Below, piece by piece: positions 1 to 9,313 of a DNA stretch of 64,000 bases. The stretch lies in contig BJHW01000002.1 in the NCBI GenBank assembly GCA_005405945.1, positions 2,232,001 to 2,296,000 of the forward strand, in the 5' to 3' direction. The DNA comes from Streptomyces violaceusniger (lineage in GTDB: Bacteria; Actinomycetota; Actinomycetes; Streptomycetales; Streptomycetaceae). The notes beneath the pieces were generated by a model that did no database searches, was not told where the DNA came from, and worked only from the letters and a program-made list of their open reading frames with translations. A program made the translations under genes and the position numbers. How positions within the stretch are numbered: position 1 is the first letter of the stretch; each line of letters starts with the position of its first letter.

Positions 1-836
1 CTGCGCGTCACGCAGCCGTCCTTGTCGCAGCAGATCGGCGCTCTGGAAAAGCACCTCGGTGTGCAGCTGTTCACTCGGACATCGGGCGGGGTCACAGTGA
101 CCATGGCCGGACGCGCCTTCCTCGCCGAGGCAGAGATCGCGACCACCGCGTCCCGCAGAGCCGTCCTGGCTGCCCGTGCCGCCTCCGGGGAACTGGCCGG
201 TGAACTCATCATCGCCGTCCACATGGGCCTGGGAGCACGGCAGCTCCCCTGGCACTGGGCCGGCTCCGCCACCGCCACCCGAAACTCCAGGTCATTCTCC
301 ACGAGGAGCCCGATCCAGCGGATATGGAACGCCTGGCCCGCCAGGGAACGCTCGACATGGTCCTGGTCCACCGCATCCCCGCCGGCTGCACATTCGACAT
401 CCACACCCTGGGCGAGGAGACCTACGTCGCCGTCCTGCCCGAGGGACACCCGCTCCTCGCCAGCGGCAGGGCCCTGCGCATGGCAGATCTCGCGACACAG
501 GGATGGGTGCGCTTCCGCCGCGCCAGCCTGCTCGACGAATACCTCGCCCGCCTGCTCGCCGACGCGGGCATCAGCCCGCCCACGGTGGCCCGAGCGTCAC
601 AGATCTCCACCGCCGTGCGACTGGCAGCCCAGGGCTTGGGCGTCACCGTGGTTCCGGCATCGGCCGTGCCCGAAAGCTTCGAACAGCTAGCCCGCCCGTT
701 CCTGCCTTCCCTGACCGAACCCGTCATCGTCGGTGCACGCCGCCACCCGGGTTCGGCGGAGGCAGCCGTGCTCGACCACCTCCGTCAGCAGAACTGGTGC
801 GGCACCAGCCTCCTCGCCCCGCATACCGCCCTCTGA
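1..836 (+). pseudogene. LysR-family regulator, 5' cut by window edge, frameshifted
   Basis: Reads from base 1 as the winged-HTH domain of a LysR regulator (motif TQPSLSQQIG) and then loses frame near base 245, continuing two frames over through the effector-binding domain to TGA at 836. It is a close paralog of the intact LysR at 20703-21617; by eye more than 80% of residues match. Against that copy about 26 N-terminal residues lie outside the window. The break fits loss of one base in the C run after the codons for GARQLP. LysR proteins normally regulate a divergent neighbour, which here would lie outside the window. Whether the frameshift is biological or an assembly error cannot be decided from sequence alone. 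Confidence 0.85.
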
Positions 837-927
837 GCCGAGGGCCTCACTGGTCGTCGGCCGCGCGCTTGTCCCGGAGGGGCCGTAGGCCGCCGGGCAG
901 GTCGGGGAGCTGGAGGGAACGCCTGTT

Positions 928-1292
928 CGGCGCCGGTCCAGGAGAACACCTCCAGCAGCTCCTCGGGCAGGTCCACCCTCGGCAGCATCGTGTTCACTGC
1001 GGCCCGCAACTCCAGCAGGGAGGCGGGTTCGGGTTCCGGCTCCGGGACCGCGAAGTGCAGGCGCCATCGTCGGCGAAGCGGATCTGCGCGTTGTCCGGGA
1101 CCTGGGCGACGACCTCCCGGTAGGTGCCCTCCAGCAGCGCGGCCGGATGCCCGCCCGCTTCCCTGGGCAGGTTCAGCGAGTTCCCTGGGCAGGCTCAGCG
1201 AGGCGAGCACGGTCGGCCTTGTCTGCTGCCACGCCTGGTCGGCCAGTAGCCATAGAGGTCTGCGGGGTATCCGCGCCCGGCCGTCACGCGGG
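928..1292 (-). pseudogene. Tn3-family transposase (TnpA) internal fragment
   Basis: The minus strand encodes a stretch ending in the conserved Tn3 TnpA segment LPRVDLPEELLEV followed by SWTG, preceded in another frame by GTYREVVAQVPDN. This is the middle of a roughly 1000-residue transposase, with a frameshift near 1070. Neither the N-terminal region nor the catalytic C-terminal region is present. It abuts the 3' end of the PLP enzyme gene on the same strand. It overlaps in protein position with the fragment at 26151, so the two come from different transposase copies. Confidence 0.7.
1159..1202. repeat. 22-bp tandem duplication
   Basis: Two consecutive 22-bp units beginning TTCCCTGGGCAGG differ at one base. 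They lie inside the Tn3 transposase remnant and disturb its reading, consistent with slippage in a dead gene. Confidence 0.8.
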
Positions 1293-1295
1293 TCG

Positions 1296-2378
1296 CTACC
1301 CGACCGGCCAGTCCCCGGTGCGGGCGAACAGCTCGATGTCGGCCTCGTACGGCGCGGGGTCGAGTCCCCGCGCACGCACCCACTCCGTATTGAGGTGGGT
1401 GTTCCGGTACGGCTCAGCGACGTCGCCGATGATGGTGACGACGCTGCCCCGTATCCCCGCTTGGTGCATCCGTGCCACGAGGTGGCACGTTCCCCAGAAG
1501 TTGGTGCCGGTCGCCGGTCCGGCTTCGATCCCGGCAGCAGTGCGAAGCCACCGCATGGCCGCAATGGACGCCGCGTCCGGTACCGGGATCATCAGGTCGA
1601 TCACCGCCGGCAGGAAGCCGGGCTCGGTGCGTGGGCGACCGATGCCAGGTATCCGCGAGGGCATCCCCGTGGTGTAGTCGCCACACCCGCTCGCCCACGC
1701 GGGGAAGTAGGCGGAGTTCTCCGGGTCCACCACGGCCAGCCGCGTCGGATGACCGTGCCGCCGCAGGTGGCGTCCGATCGCTGCCGAAGTCGCCCCGGTT
1801 CCGGCACCAGTGACGATCCACTCCGGGATCGGGTGCGGTTCCCCGCTCATCTGATCGAAGATCTCGTCGGCGATCGTCGGCTCACCACACCCGGCCACCG
1901 CCCGCTCCGCGTCGCTGAAGTGGTCCAGGAAGTGGCCGCCGAGCCGCTCGGCCAACGCCCTCGCCTCCTCCTGTACCGCGGCGGGCGGCTGCTCGCCCAC
2001 CTGCCAGCGTCCGCCCTCCCTTTCGAGCCTGGCCAGGACGTCCGCAGAGGTCTTCGCCGGTACGACGGCGGTGAACACCAGGCCCAGCAGCCTCGCGAAG
2101 TGGGCTCCGGCGACAGCAACCGCTCCGCTCGTAGCCGCGATCACCGGTGTGTCCGACCTGATAGCGCCGCTGGCGATCGCCTCACAGAACATGGCCCGCA
2201 CCAGGCGATACTTCATGCTGCCTGTGGGATGCGCCGACTCGTCCTTGATGTAGATCTCGACGTCCCGGACCGCGAGTAGCGGAAGCGGACGCAGGGGTGT
2301 CGGTGTGAGATGCAGGCCGCCTGTCCGTACCCGCCGGATCGCGTCGGCAGCCCACGAGTTCGGGTGTCCCGTAGTCAT
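1296..2378 (-). CDS. PLP-dependent cysteine synthase-fold enzyme
   Basis: A 360-residue fold-type II PLP enzyme related to O-acetylserine sulfhydrylase and cystathionine beta-synthase catalytic domains. The Schiff-base lysine is probably Lys57 in PTGSMKYR, and the glycine-rich phosphate loop is GAGTGAT at residues 191-197. The usual substrate loop (SGNTG) is replaced by ATSGAVAVAGAHFA, so the substrate is probably not plain O-acetylserine; such variants occur in secondary-metabolite pathways. The start is ATG at 2378, with a -10-like TAGGGT six bases upstream, suggesting a leaderless transcript. No partner gene is adjacent, so the in vivo reaction is unknown. Family certain, substrate not. 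Confidence 0.85.
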   Translation of the reverse strand: MTTGHPNSWAADAIRRVRTGGLHLTPTPLRPLPLLAVRDVEIYIKDESAHPTGSMKYRLVRAMFCEAIASGAIRSDTPVIAATSGAVAVAGAHFARLLGLVFTAVVPAKTSADVLARLEREGGRWQVGEQPPAAVQEEARALAERLGGHFLDHFSDAERAVAGCGEPTIADEIFDQMSGEPHPIPEWIVTGAGTGATSAAIGRHLRRHGHPTRLAVVDPENSAYFPAWASGCGDYTTGMPSRIPGIGRPRTEPGFLPAVIDLMIPVPDAASIAAMRWLRTAAGIEAGPATGTNFWGTCHLVARMHQAGIRGSVVTIIGDVAEPYRNTHLNTEWVRARGLDPAPYEADIELFARTGDWPVG

Positions 2379-2529
2379 GATCGGACCCTACTGGAGCCGC
2401 GGCACCGGGCAGGTCGCCATGCTCAGCGGTCATTGCCGGACAACGAACCTGCCGCTGCGCCTGCTACCGCGCTTCGGCTCGGCCATACTGCTTGATCGAC
2501 TTGATTGGATGACACGGCGGCTGGCTTCG

Positions 2530-2605
2530 GTGAGAACGGTCAGCTCAGCAGGTGGCGCAGTGAGAATCCGACAGCACGAACGCGAACGAGTGAGAATCCG
2601 ACAGC
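2530..2605 (+). repeat. Three 30-bp-spaced direct repeats upstream of a tyrosine recombinase
   Basis: GTGAGAATCCGACAGC occurs exactly at 2560 and 2590, and a degenerate copy (GTGAGAACGGTCAGC) at 2530, each 30 bp apart. They lie about 200 bp before a tyrosine recombinase gene. Inference: recombinase arm sites or one end of the element; there is no CRISPR character. Confidence 0.6.
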
Positions 2606-2801
2606 TTCAATGCGACAGGATATCGGCGTGGTGTGCGACATCCCGCAGGTTCCTCTGAGCCCCGCTGAGTCCCTGTCCCCGTGGCCAGGGGGTTCTTCCT
2701 CCTTCGAGTGCTCTGTGCCTGTGACGTAACTTCGGGATTCTTGAAGCGTTCTCATCTCGTCCGATCGATGTGCGGTCGGGCTGAAGGTGAGGAGGCTCGG
2801 G

Positions 2802-3836
2802 TTGGCACTGGCGGTCGTACGGGACCTGCGCGAGCACTGGGCGCCGACGTCGGCGGAGGAGCTGGAGCGGTTCGAGACCGACGTGCTGCCCGGGTTCGTT
2901 CTCGCGCGGGCCTCGGCGGGGCTGGCGGATGGCACGATCCGCGGGGACGTCGGGCACCTGGAGCAGATCAGGACCTGGTTCGGCCGACCGCTGTGGGACA
3001 TGGAGCCGGCCGACGCCGACGCGTACTTCGGCAAGGTACTGCGGAACTCACCCAGCGGCACCCGGCTGGCCCGGTCGCAGGCGCTGAGCACGTACTTCCT
3101 GTTTCTGGAGCTGTGGCACAAGGTCGAGATCCACCGGATGACCGGCCAGGTGGTCGAGTGCCCGATCGATGAGATGAACCGGCCGCGCGGAGGGAAGGAC
3201 GCCCAGCTGCGGATCCCGCCGACCGAGCCGGAGGTCGGGGCGCTGTTCACCGGCTGGGGCGGTGAGCTGGCCACCTGCCGCAAGTTCGCCCCGACTGCCC
3301 GCAACTACACCGCCGCGCAGCTGTTGTCGCAGGTCGGCCTGCGGGTCAGCGAGGCGTGCAAGCTCGACCTGGACGACATCAAGTGGGACCTGGGCCGCTT
3401 CGGCAAGCTCCACGTCCGTCACGGCAAGGGTGCCCGCGGGTCCGGGCCGCGCGAGCGGATGGTCCCGCTGATCAACGGTGCCGACCGCACCGTTCGGTGG
3501 TTCATCGAGGACGTCTGGGGCCAGTTCGACGACGACCACACCGCCCCGGCGTCCCGCTGTTCCCCTCCGAGCGCAAGAACGCCGACGGCTCCTCGCGCCG
3601 GGTGGGCGACGACGCCCTGCGCGGCGGGCTCAAGGAGGCGGCCAAAGCGCTTCTGCCGGGGTGGGGCAAGAGGCTGACGCCGCATGTCCTGCGGCACTTC
3701 TGCGCGTCCCAACTCTATGAGAACGGGCTGGACTTGCTCGCAATTCAGAAGGTTTTGGGGCATTCCTGGATCGCCACGACGATGCGATACGTCCACGTCC
3801 AGCAGACCCGGGTCGAGGACGCCTGGGCGTGGTCGT
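2802..3836 (+). pseudogene. Tyrosine recombinase (Tn554 TnpA-like), frameshifted and 3' fused to unrelated DNA
   Basis: An N-terminal SAM-like core-binding domain is followed by a catalytic domain with the expected residues: Arg in LRVSEACKL, Lys in RHGKG, HVLRH, GHSW, and Tyr in MRYVHV. The frame breaks near 3550 (one base lost in a C/G run) between the halves. After VEDAW the sequence jumps into the antisense of another recombinase. AGGAGG at 2790-2795 supports a TTG start at 2802; GTG at 2787 is the alternative. The layout recalls actinobacterial elements carrying two or three tyrosine recombinases. As it stands the enzyme is probably inactive. Confidence 0.8.
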
Positions 3837-4022
3837 GGCCGACCTGTTCCTGGACGAACCGCGGGTCCCAGCCATCCTCGATCGGATGCGTGACGTAGGA
3901 CCTGCGGAAGGAGTGGAAGTCCAGCCCTTCGTCCATGCCCAGGGCCTGACGGTAGGCGATGAAGACGGCGACGGACAGCCCCAGGTGCACGCGTTCTGCG
4001 TCGGCGAACCCCAGTGAGCACT
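3837..4022 (-). pseudogene. C-terminal fragment of a second tyrosine recombinase
   Basis: The minus strand reads FIAYRQALGMDEGLDFHSFRRSYVTH and then a region with VQEQVGHDHA, the HxxR and GH motifs of a tyrosine recombinase like the second enzyme of Tn554-type elements. The catalytic tyrosine segment is scrambled. It lies tail-to-tail with the first recombinase, so an inversion or deletion joined two genes that would normally be in tandem. The stretch 4023-4293 to its right holds no recognisable gene. Confidence 0.65.
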
Positions 4023-4293
4023 GCGCGTCATGAAAGCTGCCCGTCAGATGGTCTGGTGTGTGCAGCCGTCGGGAGGCTCGGGCTGGTCCGGGGCGGTAGT
4101 CCACCGACAAGGTCATCCGTCAGCGGGCGACTTCCCGGTTCGTCAGCACCAGCAGGGCCCGCACCAGCGCGGTCGCCCACCTCGGCAGGGCCAACGCCTC
4201 GGACCGTCGGGCACCGGCTCGCGAGGCGAAGGGCAGGCAGCCTGAAGAGATGGGGGTGAGACGTCCTTTCCGTCCCTGAAGCGTCCGCACCTG

Positions 4294-4680
4294 CTATGGC
4301 GTGCCGGCGAGCCTGCCCATCACGTCGTACACCTGCTGCGGAGTCAGCGGGGCTACGGAAAGCGCTCCTTGAGCTGGTTCCGTGTCCAGTCCCTCGAGCA
4401 GGAAGGCGACTTGGCGGCGCCAGGCGTCGGGCGCGGTGTCCGCGACCGCGCGGGCGAGCAGGGCGTTGGTGCCGAAGAAGAGCAGGAGGTCCTCGCTGGT
4501 GAAGTCTGGGCGGATGGCGCCGGCCAGCTGGGCTCGTTCGATGATCCGTGTGGCGGCGTCCTGCGCCCGGCCGCAGATGGCCATCAGGCACTCGGCGGCC
4601 GGATAGCGTCCGCTGACGACGTCGGCGACCGCGGGATCGGTGGCCTGCAGTTCACAGACCTTCTCGATGTAGTACGCGAA
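4294..4680 (-). pseudogene. TetR-family regulator, ligand-binding domain only
   Basis: The minus strand encodes about 128 residues of a TetR-type C-terminal domain (FTSEDLLLFFGTNALLARAV, then AWRRQVAFLLEGL) ending at a natural stop at 4294. The N-terminal helix-turn-helix is missing: at about 4680 the frame runs directly into the SDR gene on the opposite strand, which is also truncated at its N terminus. One deletion probably removed both 5' ends and the shared promoter of a divergent regulator/SDR pair. Confidence 0.7.
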
Positions 4681-5336
4681 CCCCTGGTCGCCCTGGTGGC
4701 CCGCCGCAAGGACCGGCTGGACACCCTCGTCGAGGTGCTCGCCGGCGAAGGCATTGAGGCGGTCGCGTTCTCCGCCGATCTCTCCAAGCCCGCCGCGGTG
4801 CCCGCTCTCGTCGAGGCGATCCGTGACCGCTTCGGCCGGATCGACGTGGTCGCGTACGGGCCGATCAGCGGTGCCAGGGCTTCACCCCGGCCGCCAAGCT
4901 GGACGCGGCAACTTTGCAGGGCCTGTCCCCGCTCCTGCTGTTCACCCCGGTCGAGGTGGTCCGGGCAGTGCTGCCGGAGTGGACCGAGCGCGGCGAGGGT
5001 GCCTTCCTGCTCGCTCAGGGCTACTCAGCGGCGCAGCCGATGCCCCACCTCAGCGGCCTGGGCCCGGTGATGTCCGCCACCCGCAACTACCTGTACTCCC
5101 TCAACGCCGAGCTGGCTGACACGGGCATCTACGTCGGAGCCCTGACCATCGCGTCCCTGATCGCCCGCAGCGAGGTGTCCGCCGCGGCCCAGGCCGCCTT
5201 CGAGTCGGCCGACGGTCCGCACTTCCCGGTCGCCGACCCGGACGACCTCGCAGAGCACTACTGGAACATGTACACCAAGCGCGACCGCGTCGAGCAGTTC
5301 CACCCCGAGTCGCTGACTCCACAGGCCACGGCATAG
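4681..5336 (+). pseudogene. Short-chain dehydrogenase, 5' truncated and frameshifted
   Basis: Begins inside the Rossmann fold (LVARRKDRLDTLVEVLAGEG) with the glycine-rich NAD(P) loop missing, and continues with the acidic/DRFGRIDVVAYG region typical of SDRs. One C is lost near 4874, after which the other frame (GFTPAAKLDAATLQG) reads to TAG at 5336. The usual YxxxK is not seen in the expected place, so this belongs to a divergent SDR subfamily. The natural partner is the truncated TetR gene immediately upstream on the other strand. Confidence 0.75.
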
Positions 5337-5460
5337 CAGGACTCCGGCACCTCTTTCCCTCGGGCCCGTTCGGGAGCAGGTCGAGCGCGTGGATGCACAT
5401 GACGCGAGTGGCGTGCCTCGTGACGTCGCAGGTCCCGGTTCCGGTGTGACGACGACTGCG

Positions 5461-5590
5461 GGCCGACTGCTGTGGATCTCCGGCACCATCCACCGGGCGT
5501 ACCGCGTCGGCATGGAAGACCAGCTCTGTGCCCTTGGCCTCGTGTTGAACGCGGTCGTGCTGTTCAACAGGTACACGATGTCGAGGACGA
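5461..5590 (+). pseudogene. Tn3-family transposase C-terminal fragment
   Basis: A short open stretch encodes RVGMEDQLCALGLVLNAVVLFN, the well-conserved tail region of a Tn3 TnpA, flanked on both sides by unrelated sequence. It belongs to a different TnpA subfamily from the fragment at 34530-35189. The remaining sequence to 5880 shows no gene. Confidence 0.6.
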
Positions 5591-5881
5591 GGACGACGAA
5601 CTCGGGTAGGCGCCACTGCGCAGTCCGGCCCTACCGGCAGACGTGCTGTGATGCGGTCGCCGCAGGCTTTGATGGCGGGAACTGTCGGGGCGGTGGTCTG
5701 GGCACTCTTACGGCTTCGCCGCCTTTCGACGTGGACTCGGGCGGCGGCGGGCCCACCACCGCGATGCACGTCACCTGCTACGCGGTGTCCGGGCCCTGTG
5801 GCGACCTGCTGCCGGTGGACCGCTTCACCCTCACCCGGCTCCCGCCGCGCCTGACCCGCCGGCGGGGGCCGGTCCTCCGGC

Positions 5882-5912
5882 TTGACCTCGAGCGCGCTCC
5901 AAGTCCTAGTTT
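5882..5912 (+). promoter_or_regulatory. MerR-type promoter of the aldo-keto reductase gene
   Basis: TTGACC (5882) and TAGTTT (5907) are separated by 19 bp, the over-long spacing typical of MerR-activated promoters. The spacer holds the dyad ACCTCGAGCGCGCTCCAAGT (5885-5904), in which 8 of 10 base pairs match. No merR gene is visible in the window, so the regulator is distant or lost. Confidence 0.7.
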
Positions 5913-5974
5913 CGGAGGCGTTCGTCAGTGCTCAAGGTACCGCCCGGTCCGCCGGGCAGGAGGAGTATCCGCGT

Positions 5975-6967
5975 ATGATCACCCGAACCACGCTCGGCTC
6001 GCCCGGCCTCACCGTCAGCGCGATGGGCCTGGGGTGTATGGGGATGAGCGAGAGCTACGGCGCCGCCGACTGGGACGGCGGCCTGGCCACCATCGACCGG
6101 GCCCTGGAGCTGGGCATCACGTTCCTGGACACCGCCGACGCCTATGGCACCGGGCACAACGAGGTGCTGGTGGGCCGGGCCATCCACGGCCGCCGGGACC
6201 AGGTGCAGCTGGCCACCAAGTTCGGCATCGACCGCAGTGCCGGCGACCGGGCACGCCGCATCCGCGGTGCCCGGGACTACGTGCTGCGCTCCTGCGACGC
6301 CTCGCTGCTGCGGCTGGGCGTCGAGGTGATCGACCTGTACTACGCCCACCGCCCGCCCCAGGACGTGGAGATCGAGGAGACCGTCGGGGCGATGGCCGAG
6401 CTGGTCGAGGCGGGCAAGGTCCGCCATCTGGGCCTGTCCGAGGTGGACGGCGAGCTGCTGCGCCGGGCGCACGCGGTGCACCCGATCACCGCGGTGCAGA
6501 GCGAGTACTCGCTGTGGACCCGCGACGTCGAGGCGGTCACCCCGGTGATGGCCGAGCTGGGGGTCGGGCTGGTGCCGTACTCGCCGCTGGGGCGGGGGTT
6601 CCTGACCGGCGCCCTGGACCGCTCCACGCTGGGCGAGAAGGACTTCCGGCGCACCAACCCCCGCTTCGCCGGCGAGGCGGGCGAGGCCAACGAGAAGATC
6701 GCGCAGACCGTGCGCGAGGTGGCCGACCGGCTGGGTGCCACCCCGGCTCAGGTGGCGCTGGCCTGGGTGTACGCCCAGGCCGAGCGGCTCGGGGTGGCGG
6801 TGGCGACCATTCCGGGCACCCGCAGCCCGGCCCGGCTGGAGCAGAACGCGGCCGCGCTGGAGCTCACCCTGGACGCCGAGGCGCTGGCCGCGCTGGACCC
6901 GCTGAGCGACCAGGTGATGGGCGAGCGCTACACCCCCGCGCACACCGCCGAGGTCGCTCGGGGTTAG
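5975..6967 (+). CDS. Aldo/keto reductase
   Basis: A 330-residue NADPH-dependent aldo-keto reductase of the YajO/IolS-like group, soluble and cytoplasmic. The catalytic tetrad is visible: Asp52 and Tyr57 (LDTADAYG), Lys82 (ATKFG) and His125 (YAHRPP). The cofactor end is marked by IPGTRSPARLEQN. ATG at 5975 is chosen over earlier in-frame codons because GGAGGAG lies just upstream and the MerR-type promoter starts transcription near 5919. Such genes are often activated by thiol- or aldehyde-sensing MerR proteins; that role is inferred. Its stop overlaps the stop of a minus-strand remnant. Confidence 0.92.
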   Translation: MITRTTLGSPGLTVSAMGLGCMGMSESYGAADWDGGLATIDRALELGITFLDTADAYGTGHNEVLVGRAIHGRRDQVQLATKFGIDRSAGDRARRIRGARDYVLRSCDASLLRLGVEVIDLYYAHRPPQDVEIEETVGAMAELVEAGKVRHLGLSEVDGELLRRAHAVHPITAVQSEYSLWTRDVEAVTPVMAELGVGLVPYSPLGRGFLTGALDRSTLGEKDFRRTNPRFAGEAGEANEKIAQTVREVADRLGATPAQVALAWVYAQAERLGVAVATIPGTRSPARLEQNAAALELTLDAEALAALDPLSDQVMGERYTPAHTAEVARG

Positions 6968-7170
6968 CCGGTGGGCTCGACGCGCACGACGTCCAGCTCG
7001 ACGACGTCGTTGACGTCGCGCCCACCGGTGACCTCGCCGGTCACGACCAGCCGGGGCCGGGCCGGCGGTGCCCCGTCCTGCTCGACGGCCAGGATCGCGC
7101 CCCGGCTGCCGGAGCCCGGGGAGATCTCGCCGTAGGAGACCAGCGCCCGGTGCCCTCCGCGCCCACCGCG
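6964..7170 (-). pseudogene. 3' fragment of an unrecognised gene
   Basis: The minus strand carries a plausible protein tail (LVSYGEISPGSGSRGAILAV, then RPRLVVTGEVTGGRDVNDVV) ending at TAA that overlaps the aldo-keto reductase stop. Its codon pattern looks real, but nothing upstream completes it. Family not recognised. Confidence 0.4.
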
Positions 7171-7355
7171 AGCACGCCGACGCTCAGCTATGTGTCGTCA
7201 ACCGATCGTTTGCCGACACCGAGTACCGTCATCCCGCGTCAGGTGCAGTGACAACGCCTTGAGTGGCGCAACCCAGAGCATCGGTGGCGGCGGCGAGCCT
7301 GTGCGGCCCGTGGACGCCGACCCCGGCCTCGCTCACATTCGGCAGAGGTTGAGCG

Positions 7356-7790
7356 TCACACCGACGGCCGGGTGAGTTTGGCGGCCACGGCATCGAGGAC
7401 CCAGTCCAGGCCGGTCGCGAAGGATGTTTCGGAGTCCACGTCCGTGCCGTCATAGACGGCCTTGGCCAGTGCCGGGAAGCGGCCCGTGGCCAGCATTCTT
7501 GTCACATGCGGGCCGTGGGCGCGCTGCCAGTCGTGCTTGGACAGGCCCGTGGCGCGCTCGGCCCGCAGGTTCGTGATCTCGCGCCTGATCGCGCCGGTGA
7601 AGTAGGCGCTGACCGTCTCCACGGCGCGCATGACGGTGTCGATGTCGGTGAGGCCGTCGAGGGCGGCCAGCGGGGCCTCGGTCACGGCGAGGCCGTTCGG
7701 GCCCAGGGCCGGGCGGCGGCCGAGCAGGTCGGCCAGCCATTCGTGGCGGAGAGCTGCCTGCCGGTGCACTTGGGGCGGCTTCCTTGAGCT
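7356..7790 (-). pseudogene. TetR-family regulator, C-terminal domain only
   Basis: The reading frame contains LRHEWLADLLGRRPALGPN, followed by a helical domain with VETVSAYFTGAIRREI, characteristic of the tetracycline-repressor-type C-terminal domain. The frame stays open upstream to 7904, but that part has no helix-turn-helix, so the DNA-binding domain is lost. The truncation point lies next to the hairpin repeat at 7895-8012, which may mark the rearrangement. Confidence 0.65.
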
Positions 7791-7894
7791 TGTCGCGATC
7801 ACGTATCCGTCGATCATTCCCGCCCTGACCGTAGCCCCGACGGCATGGTTGGCCTTCTTCGCATACCTGAGGCTCCGACAGCCCGGACATGGCA

Positions 7895-8012
7895 ACGCAG
7901 GCACAGGTCTCTCCGATGATCACAGAGCTCGCAATTCCATGATCGCCAGGACCTGTGCCCGTCTTGCAGCTGGGGTGCCATCACCGCGCCTATCCGCGTG
8001 CCCTCTAAACCG
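7895..8012. repeat. Hairpin-forming repeat, copy 1
   Basis: About 110 bp shared at roughly 80% with 48485-48605. The core forms an imperfect hairpin whose outer arms start GGCACAGGTC and end GACCTGTGCC, around a GATCA...TGATC inner pair. It borders a truncated TetR gene. Likely the relic of a mobile element end; origin unknown. Confidence 0.55.
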
Positions 8013-8204
8013 TGAGATGAGCGGACCGGCCGTCACACCGCCGCTGCGATGTGTTGGCTTCCTGTCAGTGAGAGCATGTCGGTGATGGTCGGGCGGGAGA
8101 ACCGTGTTCTTGCCGGCTGTCGGCTCGTGGCCGGGGGGCTTGCCACTGACACGGCGGTGGTACTTCGCGGCCTCGCGGCTGTCATGGGGCGGTACATCCC
8201 CAGA

Positions 8205-8435
8205 CGGAGCACTGTCGCGAAGACGGCACATCGCAACCTGCACAACGGGCACGAGGGAAGCCACCACTTCCTGGTGGACGACTTCGTGACCGCGGTCAAC
8301 ACCCGCACACTGCTCTCCGTGAACGCATGGGTCGCGGCCCGCTACACCCTGCCGGGCATCGTGGCGCACGAGTCCGCGCGGCAGGGCGGAGTCCGGTTGG
8401 AGATCCCCGACTTCGGGGACGCGCCTGAGAGCTGA
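8205..8435 (+). pseudogene. C-terminal remnant of a Gfo/Idh/MocA-type oxidoreductase
   Basis: The tail FLVDDFVTAVNTRTLLSVNA, then AARYTLPGIVAHESARQGG and VPDFGD-like ending, matches the usual C terminus of Gfo/Idh/MocA sugar dehydrogenases. The NAD-binding N-terminal domain is absent. An open frame to 8049 exists, but its upstream part does not resemble the family. Assignment is from remembered motif patterns. Confidence 0.5.
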
Positions 8436-8470
8436 GCGGCCGGGGACCGGCTGCCCCTCGGGGCAGCCGG

Positions 8471-9184
8471 TCAGGTGCCCAGCCTTCTCCTGGGTATGCG
8501 CCCGGCGGGCTCCTGCCCCTGCGCGCCCTTGGCCCACAGCGAGCGCACATGGCCGAGGTGGCGGGCCATGCATGCCTCGGAGCCCGTCACATCCCCCGCG
8601 ACCATCAGGTCGAGGAGCTCGATGTGCTCCTCGGCGGACGGGATCAGCTGGTCGCGCTCGTCCAGTGTGGTCAGCCCGTACAGGCGTGAGCGTTTACGCA
8701 GGTCGCCGACGGTTTCGACGAGCCGGTCGTTTCCGGCGAGCGCGAGCAGGGAGAGATGGAACTGACGGTCGGCCTCCAGATAGCCGATGAGGTCGTGCTC
8801 GCGCGCGGCGCGCACGATGTCCTCCGCCACCGGGCGCAGCGCCTCCAGGTCCTCGCGGGCGGCACCGCGGGTGATCCGGCCGATCATGGGGACTTCGATC
8901 AGGGCGCGGATCTCGGTGTACTGGTCGAGGTCGCGTTCATTGACCTCGGTGACGCGGAAGCCCTTGTTGCGTACGGGTTCGACGAGCCCCTCGCGAGCCA
9001 GGTCGAGCATCGCCTCGCGCACCGGTGTCGCGGAGATGCCGAAGTCCTCGGCCAGGCCGGGCGCCGAGTAGACCTCGCCGGGGCGCAGTTCGCCGGAGAT
9101 CAGCGCGGCGCGCAGGGCGTGGGCCACTTGATCGCGCAGCCGCTCCCTGGTGGTGATGAGGTTGCGCTGCTTGAGGTGGCCCAT
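8471..9184 (-). CDS. GntR-family regulator (FCD domain)
   Basis: A 237-residue regulator with an N-terminal winged HTH (SAPGLAEDFGISATPVREAM) and a helical FCD effector domain carrying the metal-site pattern RQFHLSLL and EEHIELLDLM. ATG at 9184 is chosen because the family start MGHLKQRN begins there and a GAAGGGA sequence lies 12 bases upstream; an in-frame ATG at 9235 is less likely. It lies downstream of, and on the same strand as, the M24 peptidase gene, which it may regulate together with itself. FCD proteins usually sense small organic acids. Confidence 0.9.
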   Translation of the reverse strand: MGHLKQRNLITTRERLRDQVAHALRAALISGELRPGEVYSAPGLAEDFGISATPVREAMLDLAREGLVEPVRNKGFRVTEVNERDLDQYTEIRALIEVPMIGRITRGAAREDLEALRPVAEDIVRAAREHDLIGYLEADRQFHLSLLALAGNDRLVETVGDLRKRSRLYGLTTLDERDQLIPSAEEHIELLDLMVAGDVTGSEACMARHLGHVRSLWAKGAQGQEPAGRIPRRRLGT

Positions 9185-9241
9185 GACGGTTGGTGTTCCC
9201 TTCGTGCCCCGTGCCTGCACGGCCGAGAGGATCACCAGAGT

Positions 9242-9256
9242 ACAATGTCATGTTGT
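9242..9256 (-). promoter_or_regulatory. Candidate GntR operator
   Basis: The imperfect palindrome ACAATGTCATGTTGT (5 of 7 pairs match) lies in the gap between the peptidase and gntR genes, where the gntR promoter would be. The size and half-site style fit FCD-GntR operators. Assigned by position only. Confidence 0.35.
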
Positions 9257-9313
9257 TCTCACGGGCGTCGTTCTCGTGGGTGCCCGAGCGCGGATGCGGC
9301 CACCGCCACCGAT

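Noticed and set aside
2530..2605. CRISPR array
   Set aside because: Three repeats of 16 bp with 14-bp gaps are too short, one is degenerate, and a recombinase gene explains the context better.
5389..7251. 620-residue plus-strand ORF over the aldo-keto reductase
   Set aside because: Low-complexity Gly/Arg/Pro translation in the wrong frame; the true gene in the other frame has a complete active site. Only its first 60 codons carry a real signal (Tn3 fragment).
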